64,000 bases of DNA, taken from positions 4,656,001 to 4,720,000 of the forward strand of contig NZ_CP051293.1 of NCBI RefSeq assembly GCF_013170805.1. The letters are read 5' to 3'. A program made the translations under genes and the position numbers. Positions 17,221 to 27,002 of the stretch are shown in pieces. Under the pieces are notes generated by a model that searched no databases, had not been told where the DNA came from, and saw only the letters and a list, made by a program, of their open reading frames with translations. Numbering within the stretch: position 1 is the stretch's first letter; every line of letters starts with the position of its first letter. Source of the stretch: Mesorhizobium sp. NZP2077. GTDB lineage: Bacteria > Pseudomonadota > Alphaproteobacteria > Rhizobiales > Rhizobiaceae.

Positions 17221-18242
17221 TGTTCCGCACCGGTCCGCGCAACCTGATCACCGACGTTGCCGGTCTGCGCGTCGGCAATGCTTTCGACGCCAGGCTGAAG
17301 TCGGGCGTGACGACCGTGCTGTGCGACGAACCGGCGGTGGCCGGTGTCCAGATCCTCGGCGGCGCGCCGGGAACGCGCGAGACGGACCTGCTCGAACCGC
17401 ACAATTCGGTCGAGGCGATCCATGCCGTGGTGCTGTCGGGCGGTTCGGCTTTCGGCCTTGATGCTGCGTCCGGCGTGCAGGCGGCGCTGCGCGAGCGCGG
17501 CATCGGCCTGGAGGTCGGCGGGTTTCGCGTGCCGATCGTGCCGGCTGCGATCCTGTTCGACCTACGCAATGGCGGTGACAAGGATTGGGGCCGATATCCT
17601 CCCTACCGCGACCTCGGCTATGAGGCAGCGCAATCCGCCGCCACCGATTTCCAGATTGGCACGGCTGGCGCCGGCACCGGTGCGCTGACCGCAGGATTGA
17701 AGGGCGGCCTGGGGTCGGCCTCAACGCCGCTCGACAGTGGCGTTACCATCGGTGCACTGGCCGCCGTCAATCCGACCGGCTCGGTGACCGTCAGCCGCAC
17801 ACGCCATTTCTGGGCGGCACCGTTCGAAATCGGCGATGAATTCGGCGGGCTCGGCTATCCCTCGCCGATGCCGGACGATGCCAAGAACATCCTACTGAAA
17901 TACCGCAACAAGCAAGCAGGCCGGCAGATGGAAACCGGCGGCAACACCACCATCGCCATTATTGCCACGGACGCAGTGCTCACCAAGGCCGCGGCAAAAC
18001 GCCTGGCGATGTCGGCGCATGACGGCTTCGTGCGCGCCATCTGGCCGACGCACACGCCGGCCGACGGTGATCTGGTGTTTGCATTGGCGACCGGCAGGAG
18101 CGGCATCCGGCTCGAAGCCGATGCGGCAATCGACCTTTACGCCGCGGCCGGCGCCACCATGGCGCGCGCCATCAGCCGCGGCGTGTTTGCCGCGACGCCA
18201 GCCGACAACGACCTGTTTCCTGTCTGGTCATCGCGCCGCTAG
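17220..18242 (+). CDS. P1 family peptidase (DmpA-like aminopeptidase)
   Basis: 340 residues. NLITDVAGLRVGNAFDARLKSGVTTVLC and VVLSGGSAFGLDAASGVQAAL are classic for the DmpA family of N-terminal-nucleophile peptidases. The expected self-cleavage/nucleophile region is seen at GGNTTIAIIATDAVLTKAA. Such enzymes release N-terminal amino acids or cleave beta-peptides and amides. It has no signal peptide, so it probably acts in the cytoplasm. Coupled by TGATG to the binding protein gene. Confidence 0.92.
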   Translation: MFRTGPRNLITDVAGLRVGNAFDARLKSGVTTVLCDEPAVAGVQILGGAPGTRETDLLEPHNSVEAIHAVVLSGGSAFGLDAASGVQAALRERGIGLEVGGFRVPIVPAAILFDLRNGGDKDWGRYPPYRDLGYEAAQSAATDFQIGTAGAGTGALTAGLKGGLGSASTPLDSGVTIGALAAVNPTGSVTVSRTRHFWAAPFEIGDEFGGLGYPSPMPDDAKNILLKYRNKQAGRQMETGGNTTIAIIATDAVLTKAAAKRLAMSAHDGFVRAIWPTHTPADGDLVFALATGRSGIRLEADAAIDLYAAAGATMARAISRGVFAATPADNDLFPVWSSRR

Positions 18243-18257
18243 GAGCGGATCGCCCTA

Positions 18258-18512
18258 TCAGACAGGATCGGACTTTTCTTCCTCGAACGTCACCGCGACA
18301 TCGGAATTCGCCGACAGCCACACCTTCTTGCCATCGACCTCGGCAACCAGTGCCAGAGGAATGTAGTGGTGATGGCCCTTGTGAGCGCCCTCGCCGCTGT
18401 CGGCCTTGGTCAGCTTGATGCGCTGGCCGTCGACCTTGTCGACAGTGCCGACATGCACGCCATCGGCGCCGACGACTTCCATATGCTCACGAATTTTGCT
18501 GGTGTCGGTCAT
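18258..18512 (-). CDS. DUF2171 domain protein
   Basis: 84 residues: KIREHMEVVGADGVHVGTVDKVDGQRIKLTKAD, followed by HHYIPLALVAEVDGKKVWLS, the pattern of DUF2171, a PRC-barrel-like small beta protein. Soluble, acidic at the C-terminus. Function unknown. It is convergent with the P1 peptidase gene, 15 bases away. Confidence 0.87.
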   Translation of the reverse strand: MTDTSKIREHMEVVGADGVHVGTVDKVDGQRIKLTKADSGEGAHKGHHHYIPLALVAEVDGKKVWLSANSDVAVTFEEEKSDPV

Positions 18513-18646
18513 GGTGGTTCTCCATTGGGATTGCCGACAATAACAAATGACGGCCCGATTGGATGCATCGGCTTTTGACCCGCACGACGTTTTGATTCGG
18601 CCGTGCTAGGGATTGAAACGATCGCGGCTTGCCGGAGGAAGAACCG

Positions 18647-19369
18647 ATGCGAATGCTTTTGTTGTTTGCCGTTTCCCTGGCCGCGCAATTTGCCGCGTCG
18701 ATCGCCCATGCCGGCGATGTCGCCGAGCTTGAGATCCTTGGCTTCACCAAGGACGGTGGCGTTTTCGCCTTCGAGGAGTATGGCGTCCAGGACGGGTCGG
18801 GCTTTCCCTATGCCAACCGCTACTACATCGACACGAGCAATGACAGCTTTCTCAAGGGCACGCCGATCCGGGTCCGGCTCGACGACGAAAACGGCAAACT
18901 GGACGCAGCGCGCCTTCAGGCCCGGCAGAAGGGCGAGGCCATTGTCAGCCAGGCCGAGTTGAGCGCCAACCGCGGCATCACCGCCGGTTTCAACCCGGTG
19001 ACCGAGCTTTCGGCCGATCCGCACCGGATAGTGGTCAATCCACGGCCGATCTTTTCTCCGGTCGACCAGCCGCTCGAATTCCGGCTCGACGAACTCGGCA
19101 TGAACCACACCGAAGGCTGCGACAGCCAGGGCGAGATCAGTGGCTTTCGGCTGCTGCGCATCGAGGCGCAGGATGGCGGCACCACCAAATTGCTGCACGA
19201 AGACAAGGCGATCCCCAAGAGCCGCGGCTGCCCAAACGGCTACCGCATCGGTGCGGTGCAGACATTCTCCATGGACAGCCTCAGCGCCTATGCGGTGCTG
19301 ATCGCCGTGCGCCAATACGGTTTCGAGGGGCCGGACTTCCGCTGGATCGCCGTGACCGGCCGCCTGTGA
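18647..19369 (+). CDS. Exported DUF2259 family protein
   Basis: 240 residues. GGAGGA at 18634-18639 sits seven bases before the ATG at 18647, which starts a signal peptide (MRMLLLFAVSLAAQFAASIAHA). The mature part GDVAELEILGFTKDGGVFAFEEYGVQDG is the start typical of DUF2259, a periplasmic family of unknown function. It overlaps the next gene by GTGA. Confidence 0.85.
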   Translation: MRMLLLFAVSLAAQFAASIAHAGDVAELEILGFTKDGGVFAFEEYGVQDGSGFPYANRYYIDTSNDSFLKGTPIRVRLDDENGKLDAARLQARQKGEAIVSQAELSANRGITAGFNPVTELSADPHRIVVNPRPIFSPVDQPLEFRLDELGMNHTEGCDSQGEISGFRLLRIEAQDGGTTKLLHEDKAIPKSRGCPNGYRIGAVQTFSMDSLSAYAVLIAVRQYGFEGPDFRWIAVTGRL

Positions 19370-19890
19370 CACCTATTGCTCAACCTGCAAGGGCCAATCG
19401 TGCCCTTCGCCGCGTCTACAACGCGATACCGACGCCGCGCACGGCACTTCTCGGCGCCTTGCTATGGGCCGTCACCATGGGCGCCAGTGCGCTCGTCAAC
19501 CTGTTGCTGGATAGTTGGGTGACGCCGGATAAAATCCGCACGGTATCGCTGCTGTTTGCGGGCGGCGGCGCCCTGGCCTTTCCGGTGGGCCTGTTCGCGG
19601 CACGGCTGGTCTCGCTCGGAAGGGGTCGGGAGGTCGCCTTCGCGGCAGCAATGGTGTGCCTTGCCGCTGCGACGATCGGGCTGACGGCAGGGCTCTATGC
19701 CTTGCAATACCGATCCTACTATGCCGAATGGCATGCGCCCGTCTTCACCCTCACCTGGGGAGTTCAGCTTGTCTTCACGATGGCGGTGGCGCTGTACCAG
19801 TTCGTGGTGCTGGGCATCAGGCTCTATTTTCCGCTTGGTTTCGTCGCCTTGTTTGCCGCCAGCCTCTGGTTTGCACGGCAGCGGCGTTGA
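19366..19890 (+). CDS. Hypothetical membrane protein
   Basis: 174 residues with four predicted membrane segments around residues 28-48, 60-82, 90-112 and 125-170. GTG start overlapping the TGA of the DUF2259 gene, so the two are coupled. No family recognised with confidence; the layout resembles several uncharacterised four-helix membrane proteins. Confidence 0.7.
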   Translation: MTPIAQPARANRALRRVYNAIPTPRTALLGALLWAVTMGASALVNLLLDSWVTPDKIRTVSLLFAGGGALAFPVGLFAARLVSLGRGREVAFAAAMVCLAAATIGLTAGLYALQYRSYYAEWHAPVFTLTWGVQLVFTMAVALYQFVVLGIRLYFPLGFVALFAASLWFARQRR

Positions 19891-19927
19891 GCATTTTGTC
19901 CGCCTCTGTTAGGACGCGGGCTAACCC

Positions 19928-20030
19928 AGAGCGGTTCAGCGTTTGGTAGAACCGCCGACCCGCTCTAACTCCTTGTTTTTCGCAATTCCGGACGGAAAAC
20001 CGCTGCGCACTTTTCCTGGAATTGCTCTAG
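19928..20030. repeat. Rhizobial mosaic palindromic repeat, copy A
   Basis: Two palindromic modules joined by a T-rich linker. Module 1 (19928-19966) is AGAGCGG...CCGCTCT. Module 2 (19982-20025) is 44 bp with outer arms GCAATTCC/GGAATTGC and inner AAAA/TTTT, ending in CTAG. It lies 18 bases before purB and could be transcribed as a folded leader. Layout resembles the rhizobial RIME-type intergenic elements. Confidence 0.75.
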
Positions 20031-20048
20031 ATACATCAGGACTGACCG

Positions 20049-21354
<1,306 letters not shown>

Positions 21355-21356
<2 letters not shown>

Positions 21357-21392
21357 GCTTCTTTCTCCCCGTTTACGGGGAGAAAGAAGCTC
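21355..21392. terminator. Perfect 17-bp hairpin between convergent genes
   Basis: Arms of 17 bp around a TTTA loop with core CCCCG-TTTA-CGGGG. It sits between the 3' ends of purB and the VOC gene, so it can end transcripts from both sides although T-runs are poor. A related hairpin with the same core lies at 55809-55830. Confidence 0.6.
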
Positions 21393-21406
21393 GCGTCAAA
21401 AGCCGA

Positions 21407-22306
21407 TCACGCCTTGCCGGGTACAGTCCTGATCATCGTGCCCCAAGGGTCTTCCCGCGTGGTTTCGCTGGCCACATTGTCCGAACGCATCTCGACCCAG
21501 GCCAGACCCGACCGGCTCGGGTCGCGGCGGCCGGCACTGGCGCTCTGCCAGGCATTGGCGCCGATGTGGTGATGGTAGCCGCCGGACGACAGGAACACCG
21601 CCTGGCCGCCATATCTGGCCACCGTATCGAAGCCGAATTCCTTGTTCCACCAAGTCTCGGCCTCTTCAGGCCTGCCGACGCGCAGATGAACGTGGCCAAC
21701 GATGCTGTTCTCCGGCGCGCCTTGCCAGCCGGCATCGCCAGCCGGCACTTCGGCGACAATGGACGGAATATTCAGCCGCTCGGTCGCCATGGCGATCTTG
21801 TCGCCGTTCCATTTCCAGTCCTGCGGACGGCGGTCGGCATAGATCTCGATGCCATTGCCTTCAGGGTCGGTCAGGTACAGCGCCTCACTCACCAGATGGT
21901 CCGAAGCACCGTCGATAGTGATCTTGTCTGATATGGCGTGGTTGATCCAGCGGCCGAGGTCGGCGCGGCTAGGCAGCAGGAAAGCCGTATGGAACAGGCC
22001 GGCGCTGCGCGGATCGTCTGGCTTGGCCGAAGGATCAGCCTCGACGACCAGCAGCGGACGGCTGCCGGCGCCGAGCGTGATCGCGCCATCGGCACGGCTC
22101 AACTCCTGCAGGCCAACGACCTTGCGGTAATAGGCAGCCAGGCTTTCGACATCGCGCGCCTTCAGGCCGACGCGGGCAACGCTCACCGGCGTGGTGGCGG
22201 CAAATGGCAGTTCGCTCATCATTGTCTCCGTTGCGGCAACGCTTGATGAAGCTCCCAAAGCCAGGAGCCCGGCGCCGCCAATCATTGTACGTCGTGTCAG
22301 CGCCAA
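21407..22306 (-). CDS. VOC family (glyoxalase/extradiol dioxygenase-like) protein with Tat-like signal
   Basis: 299 residues with two vicinal-oxygen-chelate modules, near 42-145 (VGLKARDVESLAAYYRKVVGL ... GLFHTAFL ... DPEGNGIEIY) and 175-290 (IVGHVHLRVGRPEEAETWWNKEFGF ... SGGYHHHIGAN). The arrangement is that of CatE-like ring-cleaving dioxygenases. The N-terminus ALTRRTMIGGAGLLALGASS looks like a twin-arginine export signal, unusual for this family. A second start at MSELPFAATT (about residue 30) would give a normal cytoplasmic protein. Confidence 0.85.
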   Translation of the reverse strand: MALTRRTMIGGAGLLALGASSSVAATETMMSELPFAATTPVSVARVGLKARDVESLAAYYRKVVGLQELSRADGAITLGAGSRPLLVVEADPSAKPDDPRSAGLFHTAFLLPSRADLGRWINHAISDKITIDGASDHLVSEALYLTDPEGNGIEIYADRRPQDWKWNGDKIAMATERLNIPSIVAEVPAGDAGWQGAPENSIVGHVHLRVGRPEEAETWWNKEFGFDTVARYGGQAVFLSSGGYHHHIGANAWQSASAGRRDPSRSGLAWVEMRSDNVASETTREDPWGTMIRTVPGKA

Positions 22307-22461
22307 AATCCGGCCCCACGGCTGTTTCTCTCCTGACGACAGATCGTCTATTGCGATCGTTCACACAAGACAGCGAAAAGCGAACATGGTGTTCACCATT
22401 GCGAGCAGGAGCGTGCCCTTCAACGGTTGCATGAGGCAATCGGGCTCGCTATCTCAGCGCC

Positions 22462-23010
22462 ATGAAAGTCAAAGACGCAGATATCCTGATCGTTCCGGGC
22501 TACACCAATTCCGGACCTGAGCATTGGCAGACCCGCTGGCAGTCGAAACTGTCAACTGCGCGGCGCGTCGAGCAGGCGGAATGGTCGAAGCCGGTGCGCG
22601 AGGACTGGACGGCGAGCGTGGCCAGAGCGGTCAATGAGGCTGAGAGGCCGGTGGTCATCGTCGCCCACTCGCTCGGCGTCGCGGCGGCCGTGCAGGCCAT
22701 TCCGCAATTCGTGAAGCCGGTCGCCGGAGCCTTCCTCGTGGCACCGCCCGATGTCGCCAACCCCAAGCTCAAGCCGAAGCACCTGATGACCTTCGGCCCC
22801 TATCCGCGCGAGCCCTTGCCTTTTCCGTCGATCGTAACCGCCAGCCGCAACGACCCGTTCTGCGCTTTCGATGTCGCGGAGGACATCGCCGGCGCCTGGG
22901 GATCGCTGTTCATCGATGCCGGCGAGACCGGCCATCTCAACCAGGATTCAGGCTTCGGCCCCTGGCCTGAAGGGTCCATGACCTTCGCCAAGTTCCTGAC
23001 CGACCTCTAG
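22462..23010 (+). CDS. RBBP9/YdeN family alpha/beta hydrolase
   Basis: 182 residues, the typical small size. ILIVPGYTNSGPEHWQTRW is the family start; the nucleophile is Ser70 in AHSLG, the acid is in ASRNDPFC and the His is in ETGHLNQDSGFG with GxWP following. Serine hydrolase of unknown substrate, cytoplasmic. Monocistronic as far as can be seen. Confidence 0.92.
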   Translation: MKVKDADILIVPGYTNSGPEHWQTRWQSKLSTARRVEQAEWSKPVREDWTASVARAVNEAERPVVIVAHSLGVAAAVQAIPQFVKPVAGAFLVAPPDVANPKLKPKHLMTFGPYPREPLPFPSIVTASRNDPFCAFDVAEDIAGAWGSLFIDAGETGHLNQDSGFGPWPEGSMTFAKFLTDL

Positions 23011-23137
23011 CCAATCAAGCATTCACCAGAAAGCAGTGTTTTGCGGCTATAGCTGCGGGAGCACTGGCCAGCAGCCCGACTTTGCAGCAAGCAATGTGTC
23101 GCGCAAGCCAATGCTGTCGTGAGGCAAAGGCATAGAC

Positions 23138-24313
23138 TTGAACAAGGATGATTCACTGGAATTCGTGCGGGGCGTCGCTTCAATAGTTGTGATGTTCTGG
23201 CATGTGACGCTTGCCTTTGCCCCGTCGCAGAGCGGCATTTTTGCAAACGGCCCTGCCGATTCCTTGCAGACGAGCCTCCTCTTCGTCGTGCTGAATGGCA
23301 AATCAGCCGTGTTTCTGTTCTTCGTGCTTTCATCCTTCGTGCTGGTGAAGCGCTATTATAAGAGCCGTGAGCCGCGGGATCTGCTGGTCGGGGCACTCAA
23401 ACGGCTGCCGCGACTGGCCGGCCCTGTACTCGTCACGGTCGTTTTCTCTTGCCTTCTCTTCAAGCTCGATCTGTATTTTTTTCGTGACGCAGGCGCGTTG
23501 TCGGGGTCGCCTTGGCTCACGGATTTCGCCTCCGCTTCAAAGATGTTGTCACCCGATACAGCCAGCTTTTTGGATGCCTTCAATCAAGGCGCGTGGCGGA
23601 CATTTATCTTTGGCGACTATTATTACGATGGCAGCCTATGGACCATGTGGTTCGAATTCTGGGGCAGCCTCATGGTGTTTGCCCTTGCGCCGGCCATTTT
23701 CGCCTTCCAGGATCGCATACCGCTGCTTTCCTGGTTCGTTCTGCTCACCGGCGTTTTCATAGCATTGCTGGTGAACTTCATTTTTGTCGCCTTTCCAGTC
23801 GGCCTCTCGCTCTATCTCCTGCTCGGCAGGAAATTTCGTCCGAACATGTGGTCAGGGATCGCCATAATAGCGGTCTCGCTCGTGATCCTGGGCTATGCGG
23901 GGAATGGCGTTGGTATTTACCGTCCCTTGGCCGTCCTGGAGATCGACGGGCTCTCCGACTACAGGCGACAGGCCTATGTCGCTACGCTGGGCAGTCTCAT
24001 GCTCGTCTATGCCGTGCTCACTCTGGAAAGGCCGCCATCATGGTTGACTGGCAAGGCGGCGCGTTTCCTTGGCGACTTATCTTTTCCACTCTATCTGGTG
24101 CATATTCCTGTTATCGGCTCGCTTGGATCATGGGTACTTCTGACCAGCGGTTCGGTTGCACTGGGTGCAACCGCGGCTATGCTGGGTTCGATCGTGGCAG
24201 CGCTGCCGCTGATGGCATTCAACAACCGGTGGGTTGCTCTAATCGCTGGCCTGTTTAGCAGGTTCCGCCACCGCAGCGTGATGGCCACGGCGCGCGATGC
24301 TGCTCATATTTGA
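23138..24313 (+). CDS. Membrane acyltransferase (acyltransferase family 3)
   Basis: 391 residues, with about ten membrane segments. The conserved start LEFVRGVASIVVMFWHVTLAF has the Arg-Gly and His of acyltransferase-3 proteins, which O-acetylate polysaccharides or lipids in the inner membrane. TTG start with AAAGG seven bases upstream. Codon use is less G+C biased than its neighbours (for example TATTATAAGAGC and TATTACGATGG), a hint of possible horizontal origin. Confidence 0.83.
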   Translation: MNKDDSLEFVRGVASIVVMFWHVTLAFAPSQSGIFANGPADSLQTSLLFVVLNGKSAVFLFFVLSSFVLVKRYYKSREPRDLLVGALKRLPRLAGPVLVTVVFSCLLFKLDLYFFRDAGALSGSPWLTDFASASKMLSPDTASFLDAFNQGAWRTFIFGDYYYDGSLWTMWFEFWGSLMVFALAPAIFAFQDRIPLLSWFVLLTGVFIALLVNFIFVAFPVGLSLYLLLGRKFRPNMWSGIAIIAVSLVILGYAGNGVGIYRPLAVLEIDGLSDYRRQAYVATLGSLMLVYAVLTLERPPSWLTGKAARFLGDLSFPLYLVHIPVIGSLGSWVLLTSGSVALGATAAMLGSIVAALPLMAFNNRWVALIAGLFSRFRHRSVMATARDAAHI

Positions 24314-24368
24314 TCCCGTCTGATCCCGGCCAATCGGCTGATATCCCTGCCGACCGTGACGAGGCGGG

Positions 24369-25142
24369 TCAGGCTTCAATCGAATCCTTGATGCCTTTCA
24401 GCAGCGTTTTTGCCCCCAGCGAAATCAGCGCGTGCTCGGACCCGGTGGCGAGCAGGCGGTAGCCCATCGACACAACACGGCCGGCAATTGCTGGTTCGAC
24501 GACATAGATCGCGGCATGTTTTCCCGCCTTGCGGGTGCGCTCGGCGACCGATGCTATCGTCTCCATCATGCTTTCCAGCGTCGAGTTGACGATCGTACCA
24601 TTGCTCCAGGCGATCGAGAAATCCGATGGGCCCAAGAAAATTCCGTCAATGCCCGGTGTGTCGAGAATGCCGTCGAGCGCGTCGAGGGCGGCCCGCGTCT
24701 CGACCATGGCAAAGGCCATAGTGCGCTGATTGGTGTCGCGCAGCCATTCGGCATAGTCGCCCTTGCCATGGCGCGGAAAGGCGTAGGTCGGACCCCACGA
24801 ACGCTCGCCGAGCGGTGGATACTTCATCGCCGCAGCGAACAGCTTTGCATCGGCCACTGAATTCACCATCGGCGCGATGACTGCCTCGGCGCCGAAATCG
24901 AGCGCCCGGCTTGCCATGTCGAAGCGGCCAACCGGGATGCGCACCAGCGCCGGCTTGTTTGCGGCAAGCACCGGCACGAGACCGCGTAGCACACTGTCTT
25001 CGTGATGGCCGCCATGCTGCATGTCGAGCGTGATGGCATCGAAGTCTTGTTTGGCGAGGATCTCGACGGTCAGTGCGTCCGGCACACCCGACCAGGCGGT
25101 GATCAGCGTTTCATCGGCAGCAAGGCGGGACTTCAGGGACAT
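24369..25142 (-). CDS. HpcH/HpaI family class II aldolase
   Basis: 257 residues. AWSGVPDALTVEILAKQDFDAITLDMQHGGHH and AFAMVETRAALDALDGILDTPGIDGIFLGPSDFS carry the metal-binding Glu and Asp and the GPSDxS signature of pyruvate-dependent aldolases such as 4-hydroxy-2-oxoheptanedioate or 2-keto-3-deoxyglucarate aldolase. The exact substrate cannot be told. It stands alone between the acyltransferase and the ATPase inhibitor gene. Confidence 0.92.
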   Translation of the reverse strand: MSLKSRLAADETLITAWSGVPDALTVEILAKQDFDAITLDMQHGGHHEDSVLRGLVPVLAANKPALVRIPVGRFDMASRALDFGAEAVIAPMVNSVADAKLFAAAMKYPPLGERSWGPTYAFPRHGKGDYAEWLRDTNQRTMAFAMVETRAALDALDGILDTPGIDGIFLGPSDFSIAWSNGTIVNSTLESMMETIASVAERTRKAGKHAAIYVVEPAIAGRVVSMGYRLLATGSEHALISLGAKTLLKGIKDSIEA

Positions 25143-25197
25143 CTAATCTCTTCCTCGTTAACGTCCCCAGTTCAGCCGGAAACTGCGGCAAAGGCAA

Positions 25198-25226
25198 AGA
25201 AAAACCGCCCGGCTTGGCCGGGCGGT
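25198..25226 (-). terminator. Rho-independent terminator downstream of the zeta-inhibitor gene
   Basis: ACCGCCCGGC-TTG-GCCGGGCGGT with AAAAA on the plus-strand left side, so on the minus strand a ten-pair stem followed by TTTTTC. It ends the transcript of the gene at 25307-25627. Confidence 0.85.
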
Positions 25227-25251
25227 CGATTGGTCCAGTCATTGTTTTGTC

Positions 25252-25295
25252 GCAGGTTCTGTCGCAAAACCGTGGGACACTTTTGCGGAACCTGC
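25252..25295. repeat. 44-bp palindromic repeat, copy B
   Basis: 44 bp with outer arms GCAGGTTC/GAACCTGC, inner arm CGCAAAA/TTTTGCG, and the constant core AAAACCG...ACACTTTT. It shares length and core with copies at 19982-20025 and 56357-56400 although the arms differ. It lies between the zeta-inhibitor stop and its terminator, so it is probably transcribed. Confidence 0.75.
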
Positions 25296-25306
25296 TCCGG
25301 CTCGGA

Positions 25307-25627
25307 TCAGGTGTTCTTGATCTGCTCGATCGCCTGCGCCATCAGTTCGTCCATGGTGCGGCGGATCTGATGGTCCGACTGCTCGACGCCGGCGGCATCG
25401 AAATCCTTGCGGATCTTGCGGAACACGTCGTGATCGCCGGCTTCCTCGATGTCGGCAACGACGACTTCCTTGGCGTAGGCATCAGCGTCAGCGCCCGACT
25501 TTCCGAGCTTTTCGGCGGCCCACAGGCCAAGCGCCTTGTTGCGGCGCGCCGAGGCCTTGAACCGAAGCTCCTCGTCGAATGCAAATTTGCGCTCGAAGCC
25601 TTCTTCGCGGTCTTTCATGCTGCTCAT
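25307..25627 (-). CDS. F1-ATPase inhibitor zeta subunit (DUF1476)
   Basis: 106 residues from the ATG at 25627 (MSSMKDREEGFERKFAFDEELRFKA), preceded by GGAGGG. The family is the alphaproteobacterial zeta subunit, a four-helix protein whose N-terminal segment blocks rotation of F1-ATPase and prevents ATP hydrolysis. The usual pattern RRNKALGLWAAEKLG and EEAGDHDVFRKIRKDF is present. It is divergent from purC, a common arrangement in this class of bacteria. Confidence 0.9.
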   Translation of the reverse strand: MSSMKDREEGFERKFAFDEELRFKASARRNKALGLWAAEKLGKSGADADAYAKEVVVADIEEAGDHDVFRKIRKDFDAAGVEQSDHQIRRTMDELMAQAIEQIKNT

Positions 25628-25902
25628 GGCGTCCCTCCGGGTCAAATCCGATTCGTTGGCAAGTGATATGTGTGTTGTCGAAGCACAAACCAAAAGGTCG
25701 CGGGCCGGTCAATACGCTTCGTCATATGCTGCGCTGCGGCATTTCAGTCCCGAAAGCGGTTGATTGGAAGGATTTGCCGATTGAGCAAACGATGTGATTG
25801 GGATAGACCCGGCATTGAACCCCGCCGTCGCCGCACTAATTTAGGCGGACGGACAGGAACTGGTCGCTTGCCGCCTGCCCGCAAATCCAGAGAAAAAATC
25901 AG

Positions 25903-26697
25903 ATGAAAAATCGCCGCCGCATTTATGAAGGCAAGGCCAAGATCCTCTATGAGGGACCGGAACCGGGTACGCTGATCCAGTTCTTCAAGGACGACGCAAC
26001 CGCGTTCAACAAGAAGAAGCACGAGGTCATCGACGGCAAGGGTGTGCTCAACAACCGCATTTCCGAGTACATCTTCAACCATTTGAACCGCATGGGCATC
26101 CCGACCCATTTCATCCGCCGGCTCAACATGCGCGAGCAGCTGATCAAGGAAGTCGAGATCATTCCGCTCGAAGTGGTGGTGCGCAACGTCGCCGCCGGTT
26201 CGCTGTCCAAGCGTCTCGGCATCGAGGAAGGCACCGTTCTGCCGCGCTCGATCATCGAATTCTATTACAAGGCCGATGCGCTCGATGATCCGATGGTGTC
26301 GGAAGAGCATATCACCGCCTTCGGCTGGGCAAGCCCGCAGGAGATCGACGACGTCATGGCGCTGGCCATCCGCGTCAACGACTTCCTCTCCGGCCTGTTC
26401 ATGGGCGTCGGCATCCAGCTCGTCGACTTCAAGATCGAGTGCGGCCGCCTGTTCGAGGGCGACATGATGCGCATTGTCGTCGCCGACGAGATTTCACCGG
26501 ATTCGTGCCGCTTGTGGGACGTGGCGACACAGGACAAGCTCGACAAGGACCGTTTCCGCCGCGACATGGGCGGCCTTGTCGAAGCCTACCAGGAAGTCGC
26601 CCGCCGCCTCGGCATCATGAATGAGAATGAGCCGCCCCGCCCGACCGGTCCGGTGCTTGTCGCCTCGACCGATGGCGTCAAAGGCAAGCCGCACTGA
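25903..26697 (+). CDS. purC: Phosphoribosylaminoimidazole-succinocarboxamide synthase
   Basis: 264 residues. [32 protein letters not shown] is the ATP-binding start, and [17 protein letters not shown] and VDFKIECGR are the PurC signatures. It joins aspartate to CAIR in step 8 of purine synthesis. The proline-rich tail after [11 protein letters not shown] is longer than in E. coli but usual for alphaproteobacteria. First gene of purC-purS-(small ORF)-purQ. Confidence 0.97.
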   Translation: MKNRRRIYEGKAKILYEGPEPGTLIQFFKDDATAFNKKKHEVIDGKGVLNNRISEYIFNHLNRMGIPTHFIRRLNMREQLIKEVEIIPLEVVVRNVAAGSLSKRLGIEEGTVLPRSIIEFYYKADALDDPMVSEEHITAFGWASPQEIDDVMALAIRVNDFLSGLFMGVGIQLVDFKIECGRLFEGDMMRIVVADEISPDSCRLWDVATQDKLDKDRFRRDMGGLVEAYQEVARRLGIMNENEPPRPTGPVLVASTDGVKGKPH

Positions 26698-26741
26698 TAG
26701 CGGCTTGCTATCAGATACTTTAGAACAGGAGCATGTCCAGC

Positions 26742-26984
26742 GTGATCAAGGCCCGCATTACCGTCACCCTCAAGAACGGCGTCCTCGACCCGCAAGGCAA
26801 GGCGATCGAACACGCGCTGTCCGGCCTGGGTTTTGATGGCGTCGGCGCGGTGCGGCAAGGCAAGGTGTTCGACGTCGAACTGGCCGAAAGCGACAAGGCC
26901 AAGGCTGAGGCCGATCTGAAAGCAATGTGCGACAAGCTGCTGGCGAACACGGTGATTGAGAATTATAGTGTGACACTTACCTGA
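26742..26984 (+). CDS. purS: Phosphoribosylformylglycinamidine synthase subunit PurS
   Basis: 80 residues from the GTG at 26742 (MIKARITVTLKNGVLDPQG), the family's usual start. An ATG nine bases earlier (26733) lies only one base after the AGGAG at 26727-26731, too close to be used well; the GTG has a spacing of ten. PurS is a small bridging subunit between PurL and PurQ that channels ammonia. The rest, GKAIEHALSGLGFDGVGAVRQGKVFDVEL, is typical. Confidence 0.93.
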   Translation: MIKARITVTLKNGVLDPQGKAIEHALSGLGFDGVGAVRQGKVFDVELAESDKAKAEADLKAMCDKLLANTVIENYSVTLT

Positions 26985-27002
26985 GGTTGTGTCGGAGGCA
27001 CT

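Noticed and set aside
23138..24313. Acyltransferase as part of a mobile polysaccharide island
   Set aside because: The gene is somewhat lower in G+C, but no glycosyltransferase, integrase or repeat boundary flanks it, so transfer is only a weak suggestion.
26733..26741. ATG start for purS three codons upstream
   Set aside because: It lies one base after the Shine-Dalgarno sequence; the GTG at 26742 gives the family's normal N-terminus. The ATG cannot be fully excluded.
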